A DNA stretch of 10,053 bases, taken from Pseudonocardia sp. (GTDB lineage Bacteria > Actinomycetota > Actinomycetes > Mycobacteriales > Pseudonocardiaceae). A program made the translations under genes and the position numbers. Of this stretch, positions 1 to 6,264 are shown piece by piece. Within the stretch, counting starts at the first letter, position 1, and each line of letters opens with the position of its first letter. Under the pieces are notes generated by a model. That model had not been told where the DNA came from and searched no databases. It saw only the letters and a list, made by a program, of their open reading frames with translations. The DNA is taken from contig JAKDLE010000056.1 in the NCBI GenBank assembly GCA_030453005.1, positions 1 through 10,053 on the forward strand, given 5' to 3'.

Positions 1-330
1 CGCCCTGCCGCCGGCCGGGTGAGGGGAACCGTGCGGGAGGCCTCGACACGTTCCGCCGGCGCCTCGTGGACCGACAGCGGGCACAGCCGTGAGGAACGCC
101 AGTTGAAGCACCGGGCCCGCGGCGAGACGCGCGTAGCCCGGTGCCCGCCGGCTTTCACCGCGCTCCTGCCCGCACACCCGGAGTCGATCGGCGACGGGCG
201 TGGTGGGCTGCTGTTCGGCGGCGGGCGAGGCGGCGGAGAACACCTGCTGCCGGACCTAGCGGCGCGCCCGGGCCGTCGCGCTCGACCCGGCAGACGCCGG
301 TGTCGGCCGGACACAGCCGTACAACCCAAG
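1..330. other. Left-edge stretch with no recognisable gene
   Basis: I find no convincing protein here. Several frames are open simply because GC is high, and the translations are rich in Arg, Gly and Pro with no family resemblance. On the plus strand one frame open from base 3 ends in TGA at 90-92 and could be the tail of a gene entering from the left, but I do not recognise it. On the minus strand a GTG at 156-158 has a GGAG four bases upstream and would read off the left edge, again without recognisable sequence. The block lies directly 3' of the tRNA, a common integration position, but I see no integrase or duplicated tRNA end. Confidence 0.4.
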
Positions 331-369
331 ATCGCCCGCTGACCGCGTATACGCTGGTCAGCGGGCGAT
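331..369 (-). terminator. Hairpin downstream of the tRNA gene
   Basis: Perfect 14-bp arms (331-344 and 356-369, atcgcccgctgacc and its complement) flank an 11-base centre that is itself nearly self-complementary (gcgtatacgc). The structure starts 20 bases after the mature 3' end of the minus-strand tRNA. There is no real T-run after it on either strand, so it would be a U-less (I-shaped) terminator of the kind often inferred in actinobacteria. Role as tRNA terminator is inference from position and stem strength. Confidence 0.65.
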
Positions 370-388
370 TCTGCTGGGTGGGCCGAGG

Positions 389-462
389 TGCCCCCGGTGG
401 GGTTCGAACCCACACTGGGACCCTTTTAAGGGGCCTGCCTCTGCCGGTTGGGCTACGGGGGC
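389..462 (-). tRNA. tRNA with UAA (Leu) anticodon and short variable loop
   Basis: The cloverleaf can be folded by eye on the minus strand. The acceptor stem is GCCCCCG at the 5' end (456-462) pairing fully with CGGGGGC (390-396), with discriminator A at 389 followed by CC-T rather than an encoded CCA. The D arm is GCCC/AGGC, giving three pairs plus a mismatch. The anticodon stem is GGCCC/GGGTC with loop CTTAAAA, so the anticodon is UAA (complement of 426-428), which reads UUA and UUG. The variable loop is only five bases (CCAGT). The T arm is GTGGG-TTCGAAC-CCCAC. Discriminator A73 fits leucine, but bacterial leucine tRNAs normally carry a long variable arm, so the charging identity is uncertain. 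I saw no in-frame TTA codon in the genes of this window. Confidence 0.85.
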
Positions 463-470
463 GCACTGTG

Positions 471-476
471 AGCCTA
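471..476 (-). promoter_or_regulatory. Possible -10 element of the tRNA gene
   Basis: On the minus strand TAGGCT matches the actinobacterial TANNNT -10 pattern and lies eight bases before the first base of the mature tRNA. I see no good -35 at the right spacing, so this is weak evidence. Because a strong hairpin (507-568) separates the tRNA from ndh, an independent promoter around here is plausible. Confidence 0.3.
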
Positions 477-506
477 CGGCGGAGGCCCGGCCCTCCCCGG
501 CACGGA

Positions 507-568
507 TGATCGCCACCTGTGGTCCAGGGACGTCATGGATGACGCTCCTGCACCACAGGCGGCGATCA
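507..568 (-). terminator. 62-nt long hairpin at the 3' end of ndh
   Basis: A near-perfect inverted repeat centred at 537/538. Outer arms 507-528 and 547-568 pair with two mismatches (515/560 and 524/551), and an inner cgtcat/atgacg stem continues to the centre. It begins six bases beyond the ndh stop codon. No T-run follows. Position says ndh terminator; the unusual length also fits an intergenic palindromic repeat. Confidence 0.6.
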
Positions 569-573
569 CGGGG

Positions 574-1980
574 CTAGGCAGTGCGGCTTCCGGCCGAGAT
601 GCGCTCCTCCGGCGGCGGGTTCCGCACCGGCTCCGGGCGCTCGCCCTCCGGTGCGGGCCGCGACGGCCTGCCCGCGACGCGGTCGAAGTCGGCCCGGGGG
701 TCGTTGATCTGCCCCAGGGACACGATCTCGCGGCCGAGGAACAGCGCGCCCGTCCAGTCGAAGACGATGCGGACGCGGCGGTTCCAGGTGGGCATCCGAC
801 TGACGTGGTACGTGCGGTGCATGAACCACGCGACGACGCCGCGCAGCTTGATGCCGTAGATCTCCGCGACGCCCTTGTAGAGACCGAGGCTGGCGACCGA
901 ACCCGCGTAGTCGTGCTTGTACCGGTTCATCGGGCGGCTGCGCAGGTGCGCCAGGATGTTGTCGGCCAACGTCTTGGCCTGCCGCACGGCGTGCTGCGCC
1001 GACGGGCTGGTCTTCGCATCCGGGTCGTCCTTGGACAGGTCGGGCACCGAGGCGCAGTCGCCCGCGCAGAACACCCCGGGCGTGTCGACGACCTGCAGCT
1101 CGGGGGTGCACTCGACCCGGCCGCGGGCGTCGCGGGGCAGGTCGGTGTTCTCCAGCATCGGGTTGGGCTTGACACCCGCCGTCCAGATGATCGTGTCGGT
1201 GTCGAAGGACTGGCCGTCGTCGAGGACGACGTGGCCGCCCTCCATGGTCTTCACGCGGGTCTCGAGGTTGACCTCGATATCGGCGTCGAGCAGCCGCTCG
1301 ACGGTGTATCGGCCCATCTTCGGACCGACCTCCGGCATGATCCGGTTCGCCGCCTCCACGAGCACCCAGCGCACGTCCTCGCGGTTGATGTTCTCGTAGT
1401 ACCGGCTGGCGTAGCGCGCCATGTCGGCCAGCTCGGCGAGCGCCTCGATGCCCGCATACCCGCCGCCGACGACGAGGAACGTGAGCAGGCGGCGACGCAG
1501 CGCCGGGTCGATGGTGGTGGCCGCGGCGTCGAGCCGGGAGAGCACGTGGTTGCGCAGGTAGATAGCCTCGCCGACGGTCTTGAACGCGATGCCGCACTCG
1601 GCCAGCCCGGGGATCGGGAGGGTGCGGGCGACCGAGCCGGGCGCCACGACGAGCACGTCGTAGCCGACGGCGGTGACGTGGCCCGCCGCCAGCTCGGCCG
1701 TGACCTCGCGCTGCGAGTGGTCGATCCTCGTGACCCGGCCCGTCAGGTGGTGGCACCTCTTGAGCACCTTGCGCAGCGGCACCACGACGTGACGCGGCTC
1801 GATGGACCCGGCCGCCGCCTCGGGAAGGAACGGCTGGTAGGTCATGTGCGGCTGCGGGTCGATCACGGTGATGTCGGCCTCGTCGCGGCGCAGCTTCTTC
1901 TGCAGCCGCAGTGCCGTGTACATCCCGACGTACCCGCCACCGACCACGACGATCCTCGTGTTGCGCGCCATACCTGTCAT
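574..1980 (-). CDS. ndh: Type II NADH dehydrogenase (NDH-2)
   Basis: A 468-residue flavoprotein that oxidises NADH and passes electrons to menaquinone at the inner face of the membrane without pumping protons. The N-terminal FAD dinucleotide fold shows VVVGGGYVG (residues 11-19). A second, NAD-binding fold shows LVVGGGYAGIEA (169-180). GVFCAGDCA (302-310) is the C-terminal FAD contact, and AQHAVRQAK (328-336) matches the quinone-site AQ-x-A-x-Q region typical of NDH-2. The hydrophobic/basic stretch around 380-420 fits the membrane-anchoring C-terminal region. Length is close to mycobacterial Ndh (about 460). The last 35 residues are Pro/Arg/Glu-rich and probably disordered. ATG at 1978-1980 has a purine-rich GAGAGTGGGA upstream; a second ATG three codons in is an alternative start. 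It diverges from the toxin-antitoxin operon across 64 bp. Confidence 0.93.
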   Translation of the reverse strand: MTGMARNTRIVVVGGGYVGMYTALRLQKKLRRDEADITVIDPQPHMTYQPFLPEAAAGSIEPRHVVVPLRKVLKRCHHLTGRVTRIDHSQREVTAELAAGHVTAVGYDVLVVAPGSVARTLPIPGLAECGIAFKTVGEAIYLRNHVLSRLDAAATTIDPALRRRLLTFLVVGGGYAGIEALAELADMARYASRYYENINREDVRWVLVEAANRIMPEVGPKMGRYTVERLLDADIEVNLETRVKTMEGGHVVLDDGQSFDTDTIIWTAGVKPNPMLENTDLPRDARGRVECTPELQVVDTPGVFCAGDCASVPDLSKDDPDAKTSPSAQHAVRQAKTLADNILAHLRSRPMNRYKHDYAGSVASLGLYKGVAEIYGIKLRGVVAWFMHRTYHVSRMPTWNRRVRIVFDWTGALFLGREIVSLGQINDPRADFDRVAGRPSRPAPEGERPEPVRNPPPEERISAGSRTA

Positions 1981-2032
1981 GTTCCCACTCTCACGGGGGT
2001 TTCACGCGTCGATGGCTGCGCCGATCCCGTGG

Positions 2033-2038
2033 TAGCCT
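2033..2038 (+). promoter_or_regulatory. Probable -10 of a leaderless antitoxin transcript
   Basis: TAGCCT fits TANNNT and ends six bases before the antitoxin ATG (2045). There is no Shine-Dalgarno sequence before that ATG, so transcription probably starts at or near its A. No clear -35 was seen. The inverted repeat at 2036-2063 covers the 3' half of this element. Confidence 0.45.
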
Positions 2039-2063
2039 TTACTTATGACTGTAGAAGTAAAGG
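2036..2063 (+). promoter_or_regulatory. Inverted-repeat operator over the antitoxin start
   Basis: Perfect 9-bp arms cctttactt (2036-2044) and aagtaaagg (2055-2063) are separated by 10 bases that begin with the ATG. The AT-rich arms stand out in this GC-rich region. The site overlaps the probable -10 and start codon, which is where an autorepressing AbrB-type antitoxin or its complex with the toxin would bind. Binding itself is inference. Confidence 0.65.
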
Positions 2064-2302
2064 GGAGGCGCACCACGAAGGTGAGCAGTAAGAACCAGGT
2101 CACGCTCCCAGTCGCCGCGCTTCGTGCGGCCGGAGTGGGCCCGGGCGACGTGCTGCGTGTGGAGGTCGAGGAGGACGGGGTGTTCAGGTTGATCCGTGAG
2201 CGAGACCCGTGGTGGGAGCTCTTCGACAAGCTCGCCGGTTCGGACCTGGGCGTCACGACCAGGGAGGAACTCGAGGAGATGCGCGACGAATGGGAGCGGT
2301 AG
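2045..2302 (+). CDS. AbrB/MazE-type antitoxin
   Basis: An 85-residue DNA-binding antitoxin. Residues 10-52 form the swapped-hairpin AbrB/SpoVT/MazE fold, recognisable from TTKVSSKNQVTLPVAALRAA, PGDVLRVEVEEDG and FRLI. The acidic C-terminal tail (53-85, with WWELFDKL and [13 protein letters not shown]) is the part expected to clamp the toxin. The ATG at 2045 is preferred because the conserved first strand (TTKVSSK) lies upstream of the next possible start, GTG 2081. A strong GGGGAGG at 2062-2068 sits inside the coding region and is too far from that GTG. The gene overlaps the toxin start by 13 bases, as in translationally coupled TA operons. Probably autorepressed through the inverted repeat across its own start codon. 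Confidence 0.85.
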   Translation: MTVEVKGRRTTKVSSKNQVTLPVAALRAAGVGPGDVLRVEVEEDGVFRLIRERDPWWELFDKLAGSDLGVTTREELEEMRDEWER

Positions 2303-2685
2303 TCCTGGACACGAGCGTCCTCATCGGCTTCCTGGAGACGAGTGACGCACTGCACACTGCCGCGGTGGCCGGAATCCGGACCGTGCGACAGCGCGACGAC
2401 GAGCTCGTCCTCCCGGCCTCGGTGCTGGCCGAGACGCTCGTCGGCGCACACCGCACCGGGAACGCCGCACAGCTGCGGACGGACCTCGTCGCGTTCTTCG
2501 GAGGGGTCCGCGTGGTCGACGACGACGTGGCAGCCGCTGCAGCTGCGCTGCGGCACGGACACCGCTGGCTGCGGCTTCCCGACGCTTTGGTCCTCGCCAC
2601 CGGGGCCGTCGACGACGCGATCGTCCTCACCGGTGATCAGCGGCTCGGCCGTGTCGATCCACGGGTTCAGGTCATCGGCGGGTAG
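2290..2685 (+). CDS. vapC: PIN-domain ribonuclease toxin (VapC family)
   Basis: A 131-residue single PIN domain that would cleave RNA with Mg2+ or Mn2+ when freed from its antitoxin. The acidic active-site set is complete: D7 in VVLDTSVL, E48 in [10 protein letters not shown]98 in LPDALVLA and D116 in LTGDQRL. The length is typical of VapC. The ATG at 2290 lies inside the antitoxin gene, 13 bases before its end; the longer upstream frame from 2209 is only antisense-like coding and is discarded. The gene runs tail-to-tail with udgB and overlaps its end by 19 bases (2667-2685). Assignment to the PIN family is firm; the RNA target cannot be read from sequence. With an AbrB-type rather than a ribbon-helix-helix partner, it is a VapBC pair in the broad sense. 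Confidence 0.88.
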   Translation: MGAVVLDTSVLIGFLETSDALHTAAVAGIRTVRQRDDELVLPASVLAETLVGAHRTGNAAQLRTDLVAFFGGVRVVDDDVAAAAAALRHGHRWLRLPDALVLATGAVDDAIVLTGDQRLGRVDPRVQVIGG

Positions 2686-3365
2686 AGCTGCGCCGCCGTC
2701 GCCGCCGCGTGCAGGACGTCCTCGAGCATCGCCGGGGTGAGGCGGCCGGTGAACGTGTTCTGCTGGCTGACGTGGTAGCAGCCGAACACGTGCAGCGGTT
2801 GCGGGCCTGCCAGCTCCACCCGCACCCCGTGCCCGAAGCGTGGCCGGGGGCGGGGCACCGTCCACCCGGCGCCCGCCAGTACCGGCAGCAGCGCCTGCCA
2901 GCCGAACCCGCCGAGCACCACCACCGCCCGCGGCCGCAGCAGCGCCAGCTCCGCGCGCAGCCACCCGCCGCAGGTGTCGCGCTCCACCGGCGTCGGCTTG
3001 TTGTCGGGGGGCGCGCAGTGCACCGGAGCGGTGATCCGGGTGCCGTACAGCTCCAGGCCGTCGAGCGCGTGCACGGCCGTGGGTTGGTTCGCGAGCCCGA
3101 CGGCGTGCAGTGCGGCGAACAGGACGTCGCCGGAGCGGTCGCCGGTGAACATCCGACCGGTGCGGTTCGCGCCGTGCGCCGCCGGGGCCAGCCCCACGAT
3201 CAGCAGCGACGCATCGGCCGGGCCGAGGCCCGGCACGGGCCGCCCCCAGTAGGTCTCGTCGCGGAACGCCGTGCGCTTCTCCCGCGCCACCTGCTCCCGC
3301 CACGCCACCAGCCGCGGGCACGCCCGACAGTCGACCAACGCCGCGTCGAGCTCCCCCACGGACAC
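2667..3365 (-). CDS. udgB: Family-5 uracil-DNA glycosylase (UdgB)
   Basis: A 232-residue base-excision repair enzyme that removes uracil, and in this family also hypoxanthine, from DNA. Motif A is [19 protein letters not shown] (58-76), typical of family 5, which lacks the usual polar catalytic residue. The second loop is [13 protein letters not shown] (198-210). Four cysteines, C13 and C16 (CRACPR), C117 and C132, are placed to hold the 4Fe-4S cluster of the family. GTG 3363-3365 is chosen because GGAGGGG lies just upstream and the homologous region starts here. An upstream GTG at 3473 would add 36 unrecognised residues, overlap ppx by 44 bases and read through the intergenic repeat. Mycobacterial UdgB (Rv1259) is somewhat longer. 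It follows ppx on the same strand after a 64-bp gap filled by the repeat. Confidence 0.92.
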   Translation of the reverse strand: MSVGELDAALVDCRACPRLVAWREQVAREKRTAFRDETYWGRPVPGLGPADASLLIVGLAPAAHGANRTGRMFTGDRSGDVLFAALHAVGLANQPTAVHALDGLELYGTRITAPVHCAPPDNKPTPVERDTCGGWLRAELALLRPRAVVVLGGFGWQALLPVLAGAGWTVPRPRPRFGHGVRVELAGPQPLHVFGCYHVSQQNTFTGRLTPAMLEDVLHAAATAAQLYPPMT

Positions 3366-3374
3366 AAACCCCTC

Positions 3375-3418
3375 CGTCGAGTTTGCCGATCCGCCACGGC
3401 GAGTTGGCCGTTCCGGCA
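3375..3418. repeat. 22-bp-period intergenic repeat, locus 1 (two units)
   Basis: Two 14-base units, cgtcgagtttgccg (3375-3388) and cggcgagttggccg (3397-3410), lie exactly 22 bp apart. Each is followed by an 8-base linker, atccgcca and ttccggca. Units have the half-palindromic form CGGC-GAGTTT-GCCG. The array fills most of the gap between the ppx stop and the udgB start, and its edge overlaps the udgB ribosome-binding site. The same unit and spacing recur at 7194-7273 on the opposite strand. Confidence 0.75.
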
Positions 3419-3429
3419 CGTCGTGCACC

Positions 3430-4383
3430 TCAGGCGATCGAGCGCGCGATGCCGTCGAGGATGTCGTGCTCACTGACGACCAGCTCGGTGATCCCGGCCC
3501 GCTCCCTCAGCTCGCGCGCCAGGACGTCGACGATCAACGCACCCCCGCCGATGACGTCGATGCGTCCCGGGTGGATCGCTTCGTGTTTGCCGCGGTCGGT
3601 GCGGGAGAGCCCGAGCAGCTCGTCGGCCACGCGGTGCAGGTCGTCGCCGGAGAGACGCGAGAGGTGCACGGCATCTGCGTCGTAGGACTCGAGCCGCAGT
3701 GCCACCGCGGAGAGCGTGGTGATCGTGCCGGCCACCCCCACCCAGGTGCGGACGGCCTCGACGGGTACCGCGGCGAACGCGTCGTCGAGGATCCCGGCCG
3801 CGACGGACCGGGCCTGGCTCACCTCGTCGGCGGTGGGCGGGTCGCCGGGCAGGCAGCGCTCGGTGATCCGCACGGAGCCGACGTCCACCGAGCGCGCGGC
3901 CGTCACCGTCGCCTTCCCGTCGCTCAGCTCACCGACGACGAGCTCGGTGGAGCCGCCGCCCACGTCGACGACGACGAACGGGCCGTCCTCGGCGTCCAGG
4001 TCGCCCACGGCACCCACGAACGACAGGGCGGCCTCCTCGTCACCAGAGATCACCTCGGCGTCGACGCCGAGCGTGTCGCGGACCATGCCGAAGAAGTCGT
4101 CGCGGTTGCCCGCGTCGCGGGTGGCGGAGGTGGCGACCATCCGGACCCGCTCGGTGCCCTTGCGGCGCAGCACGGCGGTGTAGTCGACGAGCGCGGCGCG
4201 GGTGCGCTCCAGCGCCTCGGGCGCGAGCACCCCGCTGGCGTCGACGCCCTGACCCAGACGGACGATCCGCATCTCGCGGTGCACGTCGCGCAGCGCGAGC
4301 GCGCCGTCGGCGCCGGTGGTGACGTCGGCGACCAGCAGCCGGATCGAGTTCGTCCCGCAGTCGATGGCGGCCACGCGCGACAT
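3430..4383 (-). CDS. ppx: Exopolyphosphatase, Ppx/GppA family
   Basis: A 317-residue member of the ASKHA-fold Ppx/GppA family, which hydrolyses terminal phosphates from polyphosphate and/or the 5'-phosphate of pppGpp. Visible signatures are the first phosphate loop [16 protein letters not shown] (5-20), [10 protein letters not shown] (84-93), ISGDEEA (112-118, carrying the catalytic glutamate pair region) and the second loop [15 protein letters not shown] (137-151). [12 protein letters not shown] lies near the C-terminus. The short form, without the C-terminal HD-like domains of E. coli Ppx, matches mycobacterial Rv1026. ATG 4383 is preceded by GAGGAG at good spacing. In relatives it follows DUF501 directly; here the two are separated by a gene on the other strand, so it probably has its own promoter in 4384-4476. 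Which substrate is preferred cannot be decided from sequence. Confidence 0.92.
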   Translation of the reverse strand: MSRVAAIDCGTNSIRLLVADVTTGADGALALRDVHREMRIVRLGQGVDASGVLAPEALERTRAALVDYTAVLRRKGTERVRMVATSATRDAGNRDDFFGMVRDTLGVDAEVISGDEEAALSFVGAVGDLDAEDGPFVVVDVGGGSTELVVGELSDGKATVTAARSVDVGSVRITERCLPGDPPTADEVSQARSVAAGILDDAFAAVPVEAVRTWVGVAGTITTLSAVALRLESYDADAVHLSRLSGDDLHRVADELLGLSRTDRGKHEAIHPGRIDVIGGGALIVDVLARELRERAGITELVVSEHDILDGIARSIA

Positions 4384-4464
4384 GCGCTCTCCTCAGGGGG
4401 TAGGCGATCTCCAGGAGCGTCACGCTACGCGGCGCGGAGAGGTCCGCGACGGCGCCGACGCGGT

Positions 4465-4470
4465 TACCCT
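4465..4470 (+). promoter_or_regulatory. Possible -10 of the acyl-CoA dehydrogenase gene
   Basis: TACCCT fits TANNNT and ends six bases before the GTG at 4477, which has no Shine-Dalgarno sequence. This geometry suits a leaderless transcript. No convincing -35 was seen, so the support is modest. Confidence 0.35.
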
Positions 4471-4476
4471 CGCAGC

Positions 4477-6264
4477 GTGGCGAACGGGCGTGGGACGCGT
4501 AAGTCCGGGCAGGCGTCCGCGTCGGTGCGGATCCCTGCACAACACACCCCCCGCTCGCGCGCGGCACCGTCGGACGGGTCGACCCACCTCGTGGAGAACC
4601 AGCCGCCGCCGCTCGCCGGCTTCGACGCTCTGGCCTGCGACCCGGCGTTGACCGACGCCGTACGCCGCGAGGGCGCGCCCGATGCGCTGGGCCACCTCGG
4701 CACGCTCGCGTCGGTCGTCGCCTCGCCGGAGGCCCGCGAGCACGCTCGGCTCGCCGACGCCTCCCCACCGGTCCTGCGCACCCACGACCGCTACGGGCAC
4801 CGCATCGACGAGGTCGAGTACCACCCGTCGTGGCACTGGCTGATGCGCACGTCGGTCGGCTGGGGTCTGCACGGCACGCCCTGGGTGGCCGAGCCGGGAT
4901 CGGGTGCACACGTGGCCCGAGCCGCGGGCTTCTACCTGATGAGCCAGCTGGAGGCCGGGCACTGCTGCCCGATCTCGATGACCTACGCCGCCGTCCCCGC
5001 GCTCCGCCAGGACCCGGTCCTGGCCGCCGCGTACGTGCCCGGCCTGCAGACCCAGTCCTACGCCTTCGGTCTCACCGAGCCGTCGACGAAGGCCGGGCTG
5101 CTCGCCGGGATGTCGATGACGGAGAAGCAGGGCGGGTCCGACGTCCGCGCAGGCACCACGACCGCCGCCCCGGTCGCCGACGGGACCTACCGGCTCACCG
5201 GTCACAAGTGGTTCACCTCCGCGCCGATGAACGACCTGTTCCTGACGCTGGCGCAGGCCCCCGGCGGGCTCACCTGCTTCGTGCTCCCCCGGGTGCTGCC
5301 CGACGGCAGCCGCAACGCGATCCGGCTGCAGCGGCTCAAGGACAAGCTGGGCAACCGGTCCAACGCCTCCGCGGAGCTGGAGTACGCCGGAGCCACCGGT
5401 TGGCGGCTCGGCGAGGAGGGGCGCGGTGTCGCCACGATCATCGAGATGGTGTCGATGACGCGGCTGGACTGCGTGCTCGGCTCGGCCGCGGTGATCCGGG
5501 CGGCGCTGAGTGAGGCCGCGCACCACGTCGCGCACCGCAGCGCATTCGGGTCGACGATCGGTGACCAGCCGCTGATGCAGGCCGTGATCGCCGACCTCGC
5601 GCTGGAGTCCGAGGCCGCCACCTCGCTGGGCCTGCGCCTGGCCGGTGCCGTCGACCGCGGGGAGCGCGACTTCCTGCGCCTCGCCCTGCCCGCGTCCAAG
5701 TACCTGGTCTGCAAACGCGCGCCCACGGCCGTCGCCGAGGCGTTGGAGTGCCTGGGGGGCAACGGCTACGTGGAGGAGTCGGGGATGCCGCGGCTCTACC
5801 GCGAGGCCCCGTTGAACTCGATCTGGGAGGGTTCGGGCAACGTCACCGCGCTCGACGTGCTCCGCGCCGTCACCCGCGATCCCGACTCGGTCGACGCGGT
5901 GCTCGCGGAGGTCGACCTCGCAGGCGGCAGCGACACGTGGTTCGACCGCGCCGTCCGCGAGCTGCGCACCGAGTTGCGCAGCCGGGAGGAGCGGCGCGCG
6001 CGGCGGCTCGCGGAGATGCTGGCCCTGTGTCTGCAGGGCAGCCTGCTGCTGCGGCACGCGCCCGAGGAGGTGGCGGGGGCCTTCGTGGCGAGCAGGTTCC
6101 TGCCCGACGGGCCCTGGCGCCCCTCCGGCACCCGCCGAGGCGCACACCGAGTACCTGACCCGGCGCGCCACCCCCTGACGGTCAGGGGGCGGGGGGCTGG
6201 GCGCAGGGGCCGGAGCACCACCATTCGCCGAGCTCGGCGAGGGCCTCGTCGCCGAAGGGGTTGA
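4477..6264 (+). CDS. AidB-like acyl-CoA dehydrogenase, C-terminus probably frameshifted
   Basis: An FAD enzyme of the isovaleryl-CoA dehydrogenase/AidB branch. ENQPPPLAGFDAL is the N-terminal signature of this branch, and MTEKQGGSDVR (214-224) is the FAD/substrate loop. Further on are YRLTGHKWFTSA, RLKDKLGNRSNASAE, MTRLDCVLGSAAVIRAAL and ALECLGGNGYVEE. IWEGSGNV carries E451 at the usual catalytic-base position. The open frame runs to TGA at 6262-6264, 83 bases into the convergent DUF501 gene. From about 6140 that frame loses family character and good codon use. Another frame then reads AEAHTEYLTRRATP and stops at 6176-6178, just at the hairpin shared with DUF501. A 1-2 base indel between about 6110 and 6145 is likely, so the natural end is probably 6178. 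GTG 4477 is possibly leaderless; GTG 4591 (VENQPPP) is the alternative start and closer to usual family length. Substrate unknown. Confidence 0.85.
   Translation: MANGRGTRKSGQASASVRIPAQHTPRSRAAPSDGSTHLVENQPPPLAGFDALACDPALTDAVRREGAPDALGHLGTLASVVASPEAREHARLADASPPVLRTHDRYGHRIDEVEYHPSWHWLMRTSVGWGLHGTPWVAEPGSGAHVARAAGFYLMSQLEAGHCCPISMTYAAVPALRQDPVLAAAYVPGLQTQSYAFGLTEPSTKAGLLAGMSMTEKQGGSDVRAGTTTAAPVADGTYRLTGHKWFTSAPMNDLFLTLAQAPGGLTCFVLPRVLPDGSRNAIRLQRLKDKLGNRSNASAELEYAGATGWRLGEEGRGVATIIEMVSMTRLDCVLGSAAVIRAALSEAAHHVAHRSAFGSTIGDQPLMQAVIADLALESEAATSLGLRLAGAVDRGERDFLRLALPASKYLVCKRAPTAVAEALECLGGNGYVEESGMPRLYREAPLNSIWEGSGNVTALDVLRAVTRDPDSVDAVLAEVDLAGGSDTWFDRAVRELRTELRSREERRARRLAEMLALCLQGSLLLRHAPEEVAGAFVASRFLPDGPWRPSGTRRGAHRVPDPARHPLTVRGRGAGRRGRSTTIRRARRGPRRRRG
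6171..6189. terminator. Bidirectional hairpin between convergent genes
   Basis: A 19-base perfect palindrome with 9-bp arms ccccctgac and gtcaggggg around a single central g. On the plus strand it contains TGA at 6176-6178, the probable ancestral stop of the acyl-CoA dehydrogenase. On the minus strand it contains the TGA of DUF501 (6182-6184). No T-run follows on either side. It is placed to end both convergent transcripts. Confidence 0.55.

Noticed and set aside
3..92. Possible C-terminal tail of a plus-strand gene entering from the left
   Set aside because: Only about 29 codons are visible and no family is recognisable; chance openness at this GC content is as likely.
155..466. Minus-strand open frame of 103 codons
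   Set aside because: It runs through the whole tRNA and the hairpin, and its translation is low-complexity Arg/Pro sequence.
535..2091. 518-codon open frame on the plus strand over ndh
   Set aside because: It is antisense to a clear NDH-2 with all flavin motifs; the translation is Arg/Asp/Val-rich shadow sequence with no family resemblance.
3366..3473. Longer udgB from GTG 3473
   Set aside because: It would read through the 22-bp repeat and overlap ppx by 44 bases, whereas GTG 3365 has a strong GGAGGGG site and begins where family homology begins.
3271..4476. Plus-strand open frame leading into the acyl-CoA dehydrogenase
   Set aside because: It is the antisense shadow of ppx and happens to be in frame with the dehydrogenase; the true gene starts after the ppx promoter region.
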